This document shows, piece after piece, positions 32,703 to 41,037 of a DNA stretch of 51,819 nucleotides; the first letter of the stretch is position 1, and every line of letters begins with the position of its first letter. The stretch is from Bacillota bacterium. Lineage in GTDB: Bacteria > Bacillota > DSM-12270 > Thermacetogeniales > Thermacetogeniaceae. The position numbers and the translations under genes were made by a program. The notes below the pieces were generated by a model. It saw only the letters and a list, made by a program, of their open reading frames with translations, had not been told where the DNA came from and made no database searches. The stretch spans positions 1-51,819 of the forward strand of contig JARYLU010000019.1 in the NCBI GenBank assembly GCA_029907475.1, read 5' to 3'.

Positions 32703-33197
32703 ATGAAACCGTTACTGCACCATTACGGTTTACCCTGGAGTTACGAGGAAAACATAATGACGCTCATGGTGCGGGATCCTTATTGTTTATTTGTTTATTG
32801 GGAGCTTGCGGCAGATTTGCGTTATGTTATTACCAGGTACCTGGGATGCGCGTGGGAAAATGTCCCCTTGTTTTTGCAGCTATTTGAAGCAGAGGAACAA
32901 GAGGGGGAACTCTTGCACGTTCAAGATTTTTCGATTGACCCGAACGTTCGTCAGTGGTATCTTAACGACCTCTTGCCTGATCGCGACTATTGCTCCTCTT
33001 TAGCAGTTCAGGGTCGGGAGGGGTGCTTTTACCAGATCCTGCAATCAAATCGCGTCCATACACCCTGGGTCCGGGACAGGGTAAAGGCGCGGCGACCGTC
33101 GCTTACTGGTTACAACAGGACTGATGGTGACTGGTTTTTGGGTTACAAGGGAAACACGGATTCATCCGGGCCGGCAACAGAAAAAGAAAGGAGTTAA
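32703..33197 (+). CDS. DUF4912 domain protein
   Basis: The 164-residue protein has the DUF4912 pattern LPWSYEENIMTLMVRDPYC, then LFVYWELAADLRY and a closing SNRVHTPW segment. Proteins of this family often lie beside GH57 or glycogen-type genes, as here, where the next gene starts two bases after its stop. The YWE motif suggests a beta-sandwich related to carbohydrate-binding domains, but binding is unproven. The ATG at 32703 follows GAAGGTAAG. An upstream TTG at 32676 is in frame but lacks a ribosome site. Confidence 0.8.
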   Translation: MKPLLHHYGLPWSYEENIMTLMVRDPYCLFVYWELAADLRYVITRYLGCAWENVPLFLQLFEAEEQEGELLHVQDFSIDPNVRQWYLNDLLPDRDYCSSLAVQGREGCFYQILQSNRVHTPWVRDRVKARRPSLTGYNRTDGDWFLGYKGNTDSSGPATEKERS

Positions 33198-33198
33198 G

Positions 33199-36063
33199 AT
33201 GACTCAGGGATATCTGGCGTTTGTTTTACACGCGCACCTTCCTTACGTTCGCCATCCGGAGCACACTACCAGTTTAGAAGAGAGGTGGCTCTGGGAAACC
33301 TTAACGGAAAGTTACATTCCCCTTTTGCAGTGTTTTTTAAGGTTAGCAAACAAAGGGATCCCTTTCCGGGTTACCGTTTCTCTTTCGCCTCCTCTGATTT
33401 CTATGCTGGCGGATCCTCTTTTACAGGAACGCTACTTGAAATATTTAGATCTTTCTTTAGCACTGGGAAGACGGGAAATCGAAAGAAACCGCGAGCAGGC
33501 GGAATTCCTGCGCCTTGCCGAGTTCTATGTGGAACGCCTGGAAGATATTAAAAGGTTCTACTGCGATAAATGGGACCGTAATATTCTTCAGGCATTTCGT
33601 CATCTTGCCGAAGCAGGTTGTTTAGAACTGATCACGTGTGCCGCAACTCATGGCTACCTTCCGCTCATGGCCACGGAGGAGGGAAGAAGGGCCCAGATCG
33701 CTATTGCTTTAGAGCTTTTTGAACATTACTTTGGCTTTACGCCAGATGGTTTTTGGTTGCCTGAGTGCGGTTACTTGCCGGGGGTTGACCGGATTTTGGC
33801 GGATTATGGAATAAAATATTTTTTTACTGAGACACATGGTATTTTAAACGCATCTCCTCTTCCCTCGCACGGTGCCTGCGTGCCGCTACTGACTCCTGCC
33901 GGAGTTGCTGCTTTCGGGCGCGATCCAGAATCATCGCGGCAGGTTTGGAGTGCCCGCGAGGGATATCCGGGCGATTATTACTACCGGGAATTTTACCGGG
34001 ATATCGGATACGATCTGGACCATTCGTACCTCGCTCCTTACCTGAATACGGGCGGGGTCCGGGTAGATACCGGTTTTAAATATTACCGGATTACAGGAGA
34101 GAGAAAAGAAAAAGAGGTTTACGATCCTGGCCGGGCGCGAGAAAGGGCGTGCGTTCATGCGGGAAACTTTCTTTTTAACCGGGAAAAACAGATTGAATAT
34201 TTAAAAGAGAAGGTGTCGCCCCAAAAACCGCTCGTTGTCGCACCTTATGACGCCGAGCTTTTCGGCCACTGGTGGTTCGAGGGACCGCTCTGGCTGGAAG
34301 AGTTCCTGGCCCGCGTTCCTCTTCAACAAACCTTTTCTTTGTGTACACCCGGAGATTATTTAAAACAGGGGCCGGCCCTGGAAAGCGGGGAAATTCCCCA
34401 ATGCAGTTGGGGACTGCGTGGCTACCATGAAGTGTGGCTTGGACCCTCTAATGACTGGATCTACCGCCACCTTCACAGGGCAGAAAAGTGTATGGTCGAG
34501 CTGGCAAGAACCTATCCCAGCGCCCTTGGAACCCGGCGCCGCGCTTTAAATCAGGCGGCGCGGGAGTTGCTGCTTGCCCAGAGTAGTGACTGGCCCTTTA
34601 TCATGCATACAAAAACTGTGGTCGGTTATGCGAAGCAGCGTTTGCAAGATCACCTGGGGCGTTTTCAGGTTCTTTACCGGCAATTAAAACATAATTGTTT
34701 GGATCAAGAGTTTTTAACCCGGGTTGAACGGCTGGACCCAATTTTTCCGCAACTGGATTACAGGATCTACGCCGGAGGACCGGGCAAAAGGGAGATTTCA
34801 ACCGGAACGAAGGCTGTTTCCTCGCATAAACCGGGCGCGGTGTTGATGTTGAGCTGGGAATACCCCCCCCGTTCCGTCGGGGGATTAGGGCGCCATGTAG
34901 ACGGATTAAGCCGAGCCTTGGCAGCACTCGGATACCGCGTTCACATCCTTGCCCCCTGGGTGCCTGGGGTACCGGAATTGGAACAGCGAGGCCCTCTTCT
35001 GATCCACCGGCTGAAATTTCCTTCTCTTCAAGGGGGAGACTTTCTGGACTGGGTGTTTCAGTTTAATGCAGCCCTTGCTGCCTATGCCGGAAAATTAATT
35101 CAGGACCGTCCGGAGATCGATATGATTCATGCCCATGATTGGCTGGTAGCCTACGCTGCCGTAGCTTTAAAACAAATTCATCATCTTCCCCTGGTTGTGA
35201 CAATTCACGCTACAGAACACGGGCGGAACCGCGGCATTTTTACCCTTTTGCAGGAAAAGATTCACCATTTGGAGTGGGAGCTTACCTTTGAGGCGTGGCG
35301 GGTGATCTGTTGCAGTCAATTCATGCGCCAGGAAATAGAAAACCTTTTTCAGGTGCCGTCCGATAAAATTGATGTAATCCCAAACGGAATTGAAGAAATT
35401 TGTTTCCGGCCCGGGCTTCTTTTAAATCAAGGGTTACGTCTGAGTTATACCCTGCAGGGAGAAAAAATAATCTTTTACGTAGGCCGCCTGGTCCCGGAAA
35501 AGGGGGTCCAGACCCTGTTAGAAGCCGTACCGCTGGTTCTTTCTGAGTTCCCGGGGGTAAGATTGATCATCGGGGGTCAGGGTCCTTACGGATGGGAACT
35601 CCAGTGCCAGGCAAAAAGGTTGGGCATAGAAGAAAACGTAGTGTTCACCGGATTTATCGACGATCATTTAAAAAATCATCTCTACCGGGAGGCCGCCGTT
35701 GCGGTTATTCCCAGTTTCTATGAGCCCTTTGGAATTGTTGCGCTTGAGGCGATGGCCGCCGGCGTACCGGTGATTGTTTCAGATGTAGGGGGTTTGCGGG
35801 AAATTGTCGCTCACCAGGTAGATGGATGGAGGGTTCCCGCGGGAGATGCCAGGGCGCTTGCCGAAGTAATCAAACAGGTGCTGGGAAATGAGGAAAAGGC
35901 GCGAGCTGTTGCGTTAAGAGGACTTAACCGGGCCAGAGAATACCGGTGGTCCAGGGTCGCCCGGGAAACCGCCGGGATTTACCAGCGGGTACGGAATGAG
36001 GCGCGTTTAAATCCCTGGGCGTACCTGCCCCGGGAGGCGCAGGTATTTTGCGGGGGTAACTGA
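33199..36063 (+). CDS. Fusion of GH57 branching-enzyme-type domain and glycosyltransferase (GT4/GT5-like)
   Basis: This 954-residue protein joins two enzymes. Residues 1 to about 525 are a GH57/DUF1957 domain with FVLHAHLPYVRHPE at the start, candidate nucleophile E189 (FWLPECGYLPG) and acid D351 (PYDAELFGHWWFEGP), as in archaeal-type 1,4-alpha-glucan branching enzymes. From about 546 to 940 is a GT-B glycosyltransferase: LSWEYPPRSVGGLGRHV, GRLVPEKGVQTLLEA and SFYEPFGIVALEAMAAGVPV with the E-x7-E pair. It could build and branch an alpha-glucan in one polypeptide. The ATG at 33199 follows AAAGGAG. The donor sugar is unknown. Confidence 0.87.
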   Translation: MTQGYLAFVLHAHLPYVRHPEHTTSLEERWLWETLTESYIPLLQCFLRLANKGIPFRVTVSLSPPLISMLADPLLQERYLKYLDLSLALGRREIERNREQAEFLRLAEFYVERLEDIKRFYCDKWDRNILQAFRHLAEAGCLELITCAATHGYLPLMATEEGRRAQIAIALELFEHYFGFTPDGFWLPECGYLPGVDRILADYGIKYFFTETHGILNASPLPSHGACVPLLTPAGVAAFGRDPESSRQVWSAREGYPGDYYYREFYRDIGYDLDHSYLAPYLNTGGVRVDTGFKYYRITGERKEKEVYDPGRARERACVHAGNFLFNREKQIEYLKEKVSPQKPLVVAPYDAELFGHWWFEGPLWLEEFLARVPLQQTFSLCTPGDYLKQGPALESGEIPQCSWGLRGYHEVWLGPSNDWIYRHLHRAEKCMVELARTYPSALGTRRRALNQAARELLLAQSSDWPFIMHTKTVVGYAKQRLQDHLGRFQVLYRQLKHNCLDQEFLTRVERLDPIFPQLDYRIYAGGPGKREISTGTKAVSSHKPGAVLMLSWEYPPRSVGGLGRHVDGLSRALAALGYRVHILAPWVPGVPELEQRGPLLIHRLKFPSLQGGDFLDWVFQFNAALAAYAGKLIQDRPEIDMIHAHDWLVAYAAVALKQIHHLPLVVTIHATEHGRNRGIFTLLQEKIHHLEWELTFEAWRVICCSQFMRQEIENLFQVPSDKIDVIPNGIEEICFRPGLLLNQGLRLSYTLQGEKIIFYVGRLVPEKGVQTLLEAVPLVLSEFPGVRLIIGGQGPYGWELQCQAKRLGIEENVVFTGFIDDHLKNHLYREAAVAVIPSFYEPFGIVALEAMAAGVPVIVSDVGGLREIVAHQVDGWRVPAGDARALAEVIKQVLGNEEKARAVALRGLNRAREYRWSRVARETAGIYQRVRNEARLNPWAYLPREAQVFCGGN

Positions 36064-36127
36064 TTTTTTTGAGTTTTAAGTGTAAAGGGTGCCACGAGGG
36101 ATAACGAGATTTTAAAGGGGGATTGAA

Positions 36128-37759
36128 GTGAAAGCGGTGATTATGGCCGGAGGTGCCGGGACGCGTTTGCGCCCCTTGACTTGCGGGTGCCCTAAGCCCC
36201 TGGTTCCTGTTTTAAATCTCCCGGTAATGAGTTACCTGGTTTCTCATCTAAAATGCTCGGGAATTAACGAAATTGCTGTAACCTTGCAGTACCTTCCGGA
36301 GGCGATTACCCGCTATTTTGGAGATGGTTCTGATTTCGGGGTGCGTTTAAGCTACTATCGAGAATCCGTCCCGCTGGGGACCGCCGGGGGTGTAAAAAAT
36401 GCAGCCCCTTTTCTTGACGAAACCTTTCTTGTCATGAGCGGGGATGCCCTGACAGATTTTCCTTTTACAGAAGCGCTGGACTTTCATAAAAGGACGGGGG
36501 CACTTGTTACAATTGTTTTAACCAGAACAACCAATCCTTTAGAGTACGGGTTGGTCATTACGGAGAAAAGCGGGAAGATCCTCAAGTTCGTAGAGAAGCC
36601 AGGTTGGGGAGAGGTTTTCAGCGATACGGTAAACACGGGAATCTACATTTTGGAACCGGAGGTTTTGGACTACGTCCCTGCCGGCGTTCCTTTCGATTTC
36701 AGCCGCGATCTTTTCCCTCTCTTGCTCCGGGAAAGGAAGCCCCTATTCGGGTTTATCGCTTCCGGTTATTGGTGTGACATCGGTGATTTAGACCAGTACC
36801 GTCAGACCAACTTTGATTTCCTTACGGGCCGGGTTAACCTCCCGCTGCCTTATTCTGCTCGCGAAACCGGTCTCTGGATTGGTTCAAACGTAGATGTTCA
36901 CCCCCGGGCACAATTAATTCCTCCCGTCCTGATCGGGAATAATTGCTATCTTGGCGCAAATGTAAAGCTGGGTCCGGGGGTTGTTCTGGGAAACTATTCT
37001 GTGGTTCAGGCCGGGGCTTCGGTTAAGTACAGCATTTTTTGGGACCACTCGTATCTTGACGAAGAAGTCGAGATTCGAGGGGCGATTTTATGTGATCACG
37101 TCAGAGTAAAATCAAAAACGGCCGTGTTTGAAAACGCGGTCGTGGGGAGCTACTCCCGGTTAGGCCCCAAGAGCATCCTGAAACCTGGAGTTAAAATCTG
37201 GCCGGGAACCGTAATCGGAGAAGGTCAGATTCGAGAATACTCTTCATCGCACCGGCGGGATTTTTCGATTCGAAAGCAGGGGGAAGGCAAGGCTATTTCT
37301 TTACCTGCGGCAGCGGATTTGGCTGCAAGATTGGGGGCTGCCTATGGTTCTTCTCTTCCTTTCGGCAAGAGTATAGTGCTGGCAAGCGATGGCCATCCTT
37401 TAAGCCAGCTCATCAAGCGGGTCCTTGCGGCAAGCATCCTCTGCGCCGGCATTAATGTCATTGAAATTGGGGCTGTCTCTTATCCTGTTGCCGGTTACGG
37501 AGTTAAGGCAACAGGGGCCGTGGGCGGGGTGTATCTGGCACATCCCGGGGATTCCGATGACGAGATTTTAGTCTATTTCCTCAATGCGCGGGGGGCAAAT
37601 CTTGAGGATGCCGAGCTTTTAAGGATCGAAGAAGCAACCTGGCGGGGCGAGTTCCGGCGGGTGAACATCCTGCAACTGGGCAGATTTACTTATCTGCCTT
37701 ACATGAAAGATGCTTATAATAAAAGAAGGAAAGGCGAAGGCCGGCTTAGCGCTTTATAG
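36128..37759 (+). CDS. Sugar-phosphate nucleotidyltransferase with cut-short phosphomannomutase tail
   Basis: The 543-residue protein has an N-terminal nucleotidyltransferase (MAGGAGTRLRPLTCGCPKPL, residues 6-25), a left-handed beta-helix with hexapeptide-like repeats (about 250-365), and then only the first phosphomannomutase-like domain (about 375-530). Full-length relatives of this fusion run to about 820 residues. The usual active-site Ser loop is replaced by AHPGDSDDE, so the mutase part should be inactive. It probably makes NDP-glucose or GDP-mannose for the glycosyltransferase gene just upstream. The start is GTG, 8 bases after GGGGGAT. Confidence 0.82.
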   Translation: MKAVIMAGGAGTRLRPLTCGCPKPLVPVLNLPVMSYLVSHLKCSGINEIAVTLQYLPEAITRYFGDGSDFGVRLSYYRESVPLGTAGGVKNAAPFLDETFLVMSGDALTDFPFTEALDFHKRTGALVTIVLTRTTNPLEYGLVITEKSGKILKFVEKPGWGEVFSDTVNTGIYILEPEVLDYVPAGVPFDFSRDLFPLLLRERKPLFGFIASGYWCDIGDLDQYRQTNFDFLTGRVNLPLPYSARETGLWIGSNVDVHPRAQLIPPVLIGNNCYLGANVKLGPGVVLGNYSVVQAGASVKYSIFWDHSYLDEEVEIRGAILCDHVRVKSKTAVFENAVVGSYSRLGPKSILKPGVKIWPGTVIGEGQIREYSSSHRRDFSIRKQGEGKAISLPAAADLAARLGAAYGSSLPFGKSIVLASDGHPLSQLIKRVLAASILCAGINVIEIGAVSYPVAGYGVKATGAVGGVYLAHPGDSDDEILVYFLNARGANLEDAELLRIEEATWRGEFRRVNILQLGRFTYLPYMKDAYNKRRKGEGRLSAL

Positions 37760-37769
37760 ATAGGGGAAA

Positions 37770-38537
37770 ATGGAGGGGAAGCTGGTGCACGAAGAATACT
37801 GGAAAGCGTGGCTTTCTTGCAGGAGAGACGACCGTTTACTTTTTTTACTAAAAAAGATCGTTGGTTATCTGGCCCACGAAATCAACAATCCTTTAACAAG
37901 CATTCTTGGTTACGCCACTTTGCTCCTCCGAGTTTGCAACCCCTGCTGCATGCAGCGTCAGGAGTTAGATTTGATTTGCCGGGAAGCTATCCGCGCGCGG
38001 ACCGTTGTCTGGGAGTTCTTGTCTTTTGTTGAACAAACCGAAGAAGACCTGCGAATGGTGGACCTTAATGAACTGCTCCGAAAAGTCGTGGAGCAACTAC
38101 GGAGCCAAATAAACCGGGGGGAAATCGAATTCAGAGAGTGCTACTGTCAAGACCTGCCTAAGATCGCAGTTGATGCAACACAAATGAAAAGTGTTTTTCT
38201 TCACATTTTAAATAATGCCGTTGAGGCAATCCCCGGCCGGGGGGTCGTAACGGTGTTGACACGCGCCAGGGAAAGCGATCTGGAGATCGAAGTTAGGGAT
38301 AGCGGGACGGGGATCCCTGTTCCCCTCCATAGTCTCATTTTCCACCCCTTTTTTACGACAAAAGAGAGCAGTGATAAAATTGGCCTGGGACTTACGGTAA
38401 GCCGGGAAGTAGTGCGCCGTCACCACGGCCGGCTCGAATTTTGGAGTGAGGCGGGGAAAGGGACGAGTTTTTATATCCGGCTTCCGATTGAAACAGGATG
38501 CGATCCGCTTAGAAAAACGGGAGGTGGCTGGTTTTGA
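37770..38537 (+). CDS. Sensor histidine kinase, NtrB-like, soluble
   Basis: The 255-residue protein has the H-box AHEINNPLTSILGY with H36, the N-box NNAVEA, G1 DSGTGIP, F-box FHPFFTTK and G2 GLGLTVSREVV. There is no membrane segment and no recognised sensor domain, only about 28 residues ahead of the H-box. It may sense an internal signal or a protein partner, perhaps through two nearby Cys (CNPCCM). GTG at 37785 is an alternative start with a better-spaced GGAGGGG. It overlaps the sigma-54 activator by 4 bases, so they form a two-component pair. Confidence 0.9.
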   Translation: MEGKLVHEEYWKAWLSCRRDDRLLFLLKKIVGYLAHEINNPLTSILGYATLLLRVCNPCCMQRQELDLICREAIRARTVVWEFLSFVEQTEEDLRMVDLNELLRKVVEQLRSQINRGEIEFRECYCQDLPKIAVDATQMKSVFLHILNNAVEAIPGRGVVTVLTRARESDLEIEVRDSGTGIPVPLHSLIFHPFFTTKESSDKIGLGLTVSREVVRRHHGRLEFWSEAGKGTSFYIRLPIETGCDPLRKTGGGWF

Positions 38538-40276
38538 GTTCTCTGAAAGCAAGGCTTCTGGTAGTTGATGATGAACCTTTGATTCTTGATCTTTGTGCCA
38601 GGATTTTATCCGGTGCAGGTTATGAGATAAGATGCACGACCTCGCCGCGCAAAGCAGTAGAACTCGTCCAGAAAGAATCCTTTTCGGGGCTGATTACCGA
38701 TATCAAGATGCGAGAGTTTAACGGGTTTGAACTGCTGCGCAAGGTGCGGCAGGTTTGTGAGCTGCCGACTGTAATTATGACAGGCTACGCCTCGCTTGAT
38801 ACTGCGCTGGAGTCTTTGAAATTAGGGGCCCAGGATTTGTTAATGAAGCCTTTCACCCCCGAAGAATTGCTCACAACAGTTAAAAATGCGCTGGCCAAGG
38901 GATGGGAAAAGGCCGAGCTCCAGGCTAACTTAAGGGCTTCATATGCCTTTTTCGAGAACGTCCCCGGCGGAATTGCGATTGTCAACCCGCAGGGTGTTAT
39001 TTTAGAAATCAACCGGGCTTACGCAGAAATTTTGGGGATTAATCAGGTTGAAGTACTTGGGAAACCGGTCGAAGAGGTCCTTAGTTTTTCTCAGCTTAAA
39101 GAGATCTTAACAACCGGGAAGCGTAGCGCCGGCCGGATGATTTCGCTCAAAAACAAAAAGTTTTTTTTAAACGAGGGCCCAATCTACAGTAGCGGGCACT
39201 TGAACGGGGGTTTTAGCCAATTACTTTTTCCCGATGACCGGGTAACGAAGGCAATGCTTGAAAAGCTGCGCGCCCTTGAGGACGAGGTAAATTATTACCG
39301 CGCCCAGGTTTTAAGTCATTACCAGGCGCGTTATACTTTTGCAAGTATCATTGGAGGCTCTCCCTCCTTCAAAGAAGCTGTGGCGCTTGCCCAAAAGGCA
39401 GCGGCGAGCGACGCTCCGGTCCTGCTCATGGGGGAGAGCGGAACAGGGAAAGAGTTATTTGCCCAGGCAATTCACCATGCAAGCCCCCGGGGCCGGGGGC
39501 CGTTTGTTCCGGTAAATTGTGCCACGATTCCAGATACTCTTTTAGAATCCGAACTCTTCGGGTACGAGGAAGGGGCGTTTACGGGCGCCCGGAAAGGAGG
39601 AAAACCGGGGAAAATTGAACTTGCTGCAGGGGGCACCCTTTTTCTTGATGAGATCGGGGACCTTTCGCCTATCTTGCAGGCAAAATTACTCCGTTTCTTG
39701 GAAGACGGCCAAATTGAAAAAATTGGTGGCGCTCACTACTACCGCGTTAATACCAGGGTGGTTGCGGCAACGAATAAAGATCTCCAGGAAATGGTAGCGA
39801 AAAAAATGTTTCGGGAGGACCTCTATTTCCGGTTGAATGTATTGCCGATCCAGCTTCCACCCCTTCGTGCCCGACAGGAGGACATTCCTTTACTGGTAGG
39901 ATATTTTTTCGAGAAACTCGAGGCCCGCTACTGTCTGAGAAAGTCTTTGTCCCCGGATGCCCTCCGGTTGCTCGTTGATTACAGTTGGCCCGGCAATGTG
40001 CGGGAACTTGAAAATATGGTCGAACAGCTTTTCAACCGGGTAGACGGAGATGTTATCGGCCCGGAGGACCTCCCCGGAGTGATCCGGGCTGGAACCTGGC
40101 TTCCCTGGCGTCCGGATTCAAGCCGGACCCTGGCACAGGTCATTGAGGATGTAGAAAAAGAGATGATTAAGCATGCCCTTTCTACGGTAAATGGAAATAA
40201 AGTGCGGGCGGCGCGTAAACTGGGTGTTCCCCGCTCCAGTTTTTACGAGAAACTGAAAAGATTTAATCTGATTTAA
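38534..40276 (+). CDS. Sigma-54-dependent response regulator (REC-PAS-AAA+-Fis HTH)
   Basis: The 580-residue protein has a receiver domain (D12, D13, D56), a PAS-like part (about 135-200), an AAA+ domain with Walker A GESGTGKE near 299 and the sigma-54 contact GAFTGA near 347, and a Fis-type helix-turn-helix at the end (NKVRAARKLGVPRSSFYEKL). It should activate RpoN promoters after phosphorylation by the kinase just upstream. TTG at 38534 overlaps the kinase stop by 4 bases. Its target genes cannot be seen. The glucan genes before it are candidates by position only. Confidence 0.93.
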   Translation: MSSLKARLLVVDDEPLILDLCARILSGAGYEIRCTTSPRKAVELVQKESFSGLITDIKMREFNGFELLRKVRQVCELPTVIMTGYASLDTALESLKLGAQDLLMKPFTPEELLTTVKNALAKGWEKAELQANLRASYAFFENVPGGIAIVNPQGVILEINRAYAEILGINQVEVLGKPVEEVLSFSQLKEILTTGKRSAGRMISLKNKKFFLNEGPIYSSGHLNGGFSQLLFPDDRVTKAMLEKLRALEDEVNYYRAQVLSHYQARYTFASIIGGSPSFKEAVALAQKAAASDAPVLLMGESGTGKELFAQAIHHASPRGRGPFVPVNCATIPDTLLESELFGYEEGAFTGARKGGKPGKIELAAGGTLFLDEIGDLSPILQAKLLRFLEDGQIEKIGGAHYYRVNTRVVAATNKDLQEMVAKKMFREDLYFRLNVLPIQLPPLRARQEDIPLLVGYFFEKLEARYCLRKSLSPDALRLLVDYSWPGNVRELENMVEQLFNRVDGDVIGPEDLPGVIRAGTWLPWRPDSSRTLAQVIEDVEKEMIKHALSTVNGNKVRAARKLGVPRSSFYEKLKRFNLI

Positions 40277-40330
40277 CTTCTCTACATAAGGCAGGGAGGG
40301 TGAGGGAATAGTAAAAAAGAGGTGAGAAGC

Positions 40331-40534
40331 ATGATTAATCGCATTGCCCATCCGGAAACAAGTCCTCCGGAAATACCCCAACCTGAAACGGCTCCTGTTC
40401 ATCCTGGTAGCGACCGGCCGGAGATTTCTCCCCCCCTTTCTCCTCCCGAGGAGGAACCGGTAATTACCGGTAGTGTTTGTTCATTTTGGCTTGACAGGCA
40501 GGAGAACTCTCATTATATTGAAGAAAAGTATTAA
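40331..40534 (+). CDS. Small proline-rich reading frame, uncertain
   Basis: The 67-residue reading is rich in Pro, Glu and Ser (TSPPEIPQPETAPVHPGSD) and has no known domain. AGAGGTGAG lies a few bases ahead of the ATG at 40331, a fair ribosome site. Its second half overlaps a perfect palindrome and the trxA promoter, so the stretch may be partly regulatory DNA. It may be a disordered peptide or not a gene at all. Confidence 0.35.
   Translation: MINRIAHPETSPPEIPQPETAPVHPGSDRPEISPPLSPPEEEPVITGSVCSFWLDRQENSHYIEEKY
40456..40471. repeat. Perfect 16-bp palindrome upstream of the trxA promoter
   Basis: ACCGGTAATTACCGGT reads the same on both strands. It ends 19 bases before the trxA -35. A dimeric regulator site is a plausible role. 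Confidence 0.7.
40491..40519 (+). promoter_or_regulatory. Promoter for trxA
   Basis: Consensus TTGACA (40491-40496), 17 bp, then TATATT (40514-40519). Confidence 0.75.
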
Positions 40535-40565
40535 ATTGCGCAGGATAAGGAAAGGGGATGTGTTA

Positions 40566-40892
40566 ATGGGCGGGAAGATAGTTAAGTTTACAGATTCGAA
40601 CTTTGAATCAGAGATAAAGAACGCAAACCTCCCTGTGTTGGTGGATTTTTGGGCTAGCTGGTGCGGACCGTGTCAGATGCTGGCCCCGGTCTTAGAGGAG
40701 TTGGCCGATGAATTCTCAGAGCGCCTGCTGCTGGGAAAAATAAATGTGGATGAGAACCGCCAGACTGCGGCCGATAATGGTGTCATGAGCATCCCTACCC
40801 TGATCTTGTTCCGGGATGGAAGCGAGGTAGCAAGGTTTACCGGTTACCGGCCGAAGGAAGAATTAAGCCGTTTAATCGAACAGGTTCTTTAA
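40566..40892 (+). CDS. trxA: Thioredoxin
   Basis: The 108-residue protein has the active site WCGPC (32-36) in VDFWASWCGPCQML and the cis-proline segment MSIPTLILF. It reduces protein disulfides in the cytoplasm. The ATG at 40566 gives the normal thioredoxin length. The open frame upstream to 40473 runs through the promoter and is not coding. It has its own promoter and a strong terminator, so it is a single-gene unit. Confidence 0.96.
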   Translation: MGGKIVKFTDSNFESEIKNANLPVLVDFWASWCGPCQMLAPVLEELADEFSERLLLGKINVDENRQTAADNGVMSIPTLILFRDGSEVARFTGYRPKEELSRLIEQVL

Positions 40893-40946
40893 AATTTCAT
40901 TAAAATATTAGAAGAGGAACAAGTGAGGACAACAGTAAAATAAAAG

Positions 40947-40975
40947 AAAAAGAGGGACTCCCCTCTTTTTATTTC
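40947..40975 (+). terminator. Terminator after trxA
   Basis: A perfect 10-bp stem (40947-40956 with 40961-40970) with a 4-base loop continues into an AT-rich tail. Confidence 0.88.
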
Positions 40976-41037
40976 AACTTAGAAATGTTTTTTGGGTTTA
41001 AGGGTAAGGTTCTTTTGCAAAAGAAGAAGGTGGTTTT

